A stretch of 64,000 bases of DNA, taken from Vibrio sp. 99-8-1. GTDB lineage: Bacteria; Pseudomonadota; Gammaproteobacteria; Enterobacterales; Vibrionaceae. Both the position numbers and the translations under genes were made by a program. Location of the stretch: contig NZ_VTXE01000017.1 in the NCBI RefSeq assembly GCF_013114595.1, positions 36,527 to 100,526 on the forward strand, read 5' to 3'. The notes beneath the pieces are model-generated. The model did not search any database. It was not told where the DNA came from and worked only from the letters and a program-made list of their open reading frames with translations. Below, one piece after another: positions 63,891 to 64,000 of this stretch. How positions within the stretch are numbered: position 1 is the first letter of the stretch; each line of letters opens with the position of its first letter.

Positions 63891-64000
63891 ATGGATTTTC
63901 TAAACAGAGGCTTTGAACAAGCCGAATTTGAAAACAGAACACAAAGAGCTCAAAAAATCATGCACGAGCAGAAGCTAGATGCGATGATTTTTACCACTGA
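63891..64000 (+). CDS. M24 (Xaa-Pro aminopeptidase/creatinase-like) family protein, N-terminal fragment
   Basis: This ATG follows an AAGAGG ribosome site. The 36 visible residues (MDFLNRGFEQAEFENRTQRA, then IMHEQKLDAMIFTT) match the N-terminal creatinase-type domain of M24 proteins, in which RTQRAQ and a LDAM(I/L)xTT segment are typical. The catalytic domain is beyond the window, so peptidase, creatinase or ectoine-hydrolase-like activity cannot be told apart. It is divergent from the diaminopropionate operon. Confidence 0.75.
   Translation, partial: MDFLNRGFEQAEFENRTQRAQKIMHEQKLDAMIFTT

Overview
The window is the replication-origin region of a Vibrio-type second chromosome (chromosome II). 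The diagnostic genes are rctB (16997..18973, a 658-residue chromosome II initiator), the divergent parA2-parB2 partition operon (13635..15830), and between them an origin built from 12-mer GATC iterons, a DnaA box, two 39-mer-like elements and an AT-rich unwinding region. Six identical-core ParB2 centromere sites (parS2) are scattered from 11.4 to 27.7 kb. The AT-leaning composition, the rctB-to-yebC gene order and protein sequences close to Vibrio cholerae chromosome II products all point to a Vibrio or near relative. The species cannot be named from the window.

Left arm (1..13.6 kb): the tail of a PEGA-domain protein and a secreted PEGA/SUMF1 protein; pdxH; a four-gene Lap-type biofilm operon (HlyD-like adaptor, LapG protease, LapD c-di-GMP receptor, type I ABC exporter) without its adhesin or outer-membrane pore; a FapA/DUF342 protein; and tmcA, whose stop codon lies inside a parS2 site. 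Origin core (13.6..19.2 kb): parB2, parA2, oriCII, rctB. Just downstream are two small conserved proteins and a YebC-family regulator.

Central part (21..38.3 kb): a beta-hydroxyacid dehydrogenase; a TIM-barrel-like protein divergent from an AraC regulator; a LysR regulator divergent from two tandem Old Yellow Enzyme genes; a GGDEF-EAL protein with a TTG start; a Fur-box-preceded sitABCD/yfeABCD-type Mn/Fe ABC transporter; a CsaA-like tRNA-binding protein; and a second pstSCAB phosphate operon with Pho boxes.

Right arm (38.3..64 kb): a catabolic cluster in which a DeoR regulator sits divergently from two HAD phosphatases, a divergent ribulose-phosphate-epimerase-like enzyme, an iron alcohol dehydrogenase, transaldolase, transketolase, ribose-5-phosphate isomerase, an M20 dipeptidase and a Glc-family PTS EIICB. 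This gene set suggests PTS uptake of an unidentified compound that is drained through the non-oxidative pentose phosphate pathway, and it is the best candidate here for an undescribed system. A 182-bp MITE-like hairpin lies inside it. Next come a mannosylglycerate locus (mngR, PTS EIIBC, separate EIIA, mngB) with repeated AATACAAA operator-like motifs and structured leaders, two methyl-accepting chemotaxis proteins, and a diaminopropionate ammonia-lyase/RidA/regulator operon divergent from an M24 peptidase-family gene that runs off the window. I saw no tRNA or rRNA genes, CRISPR arrays, prophage or intact insertion sequences.
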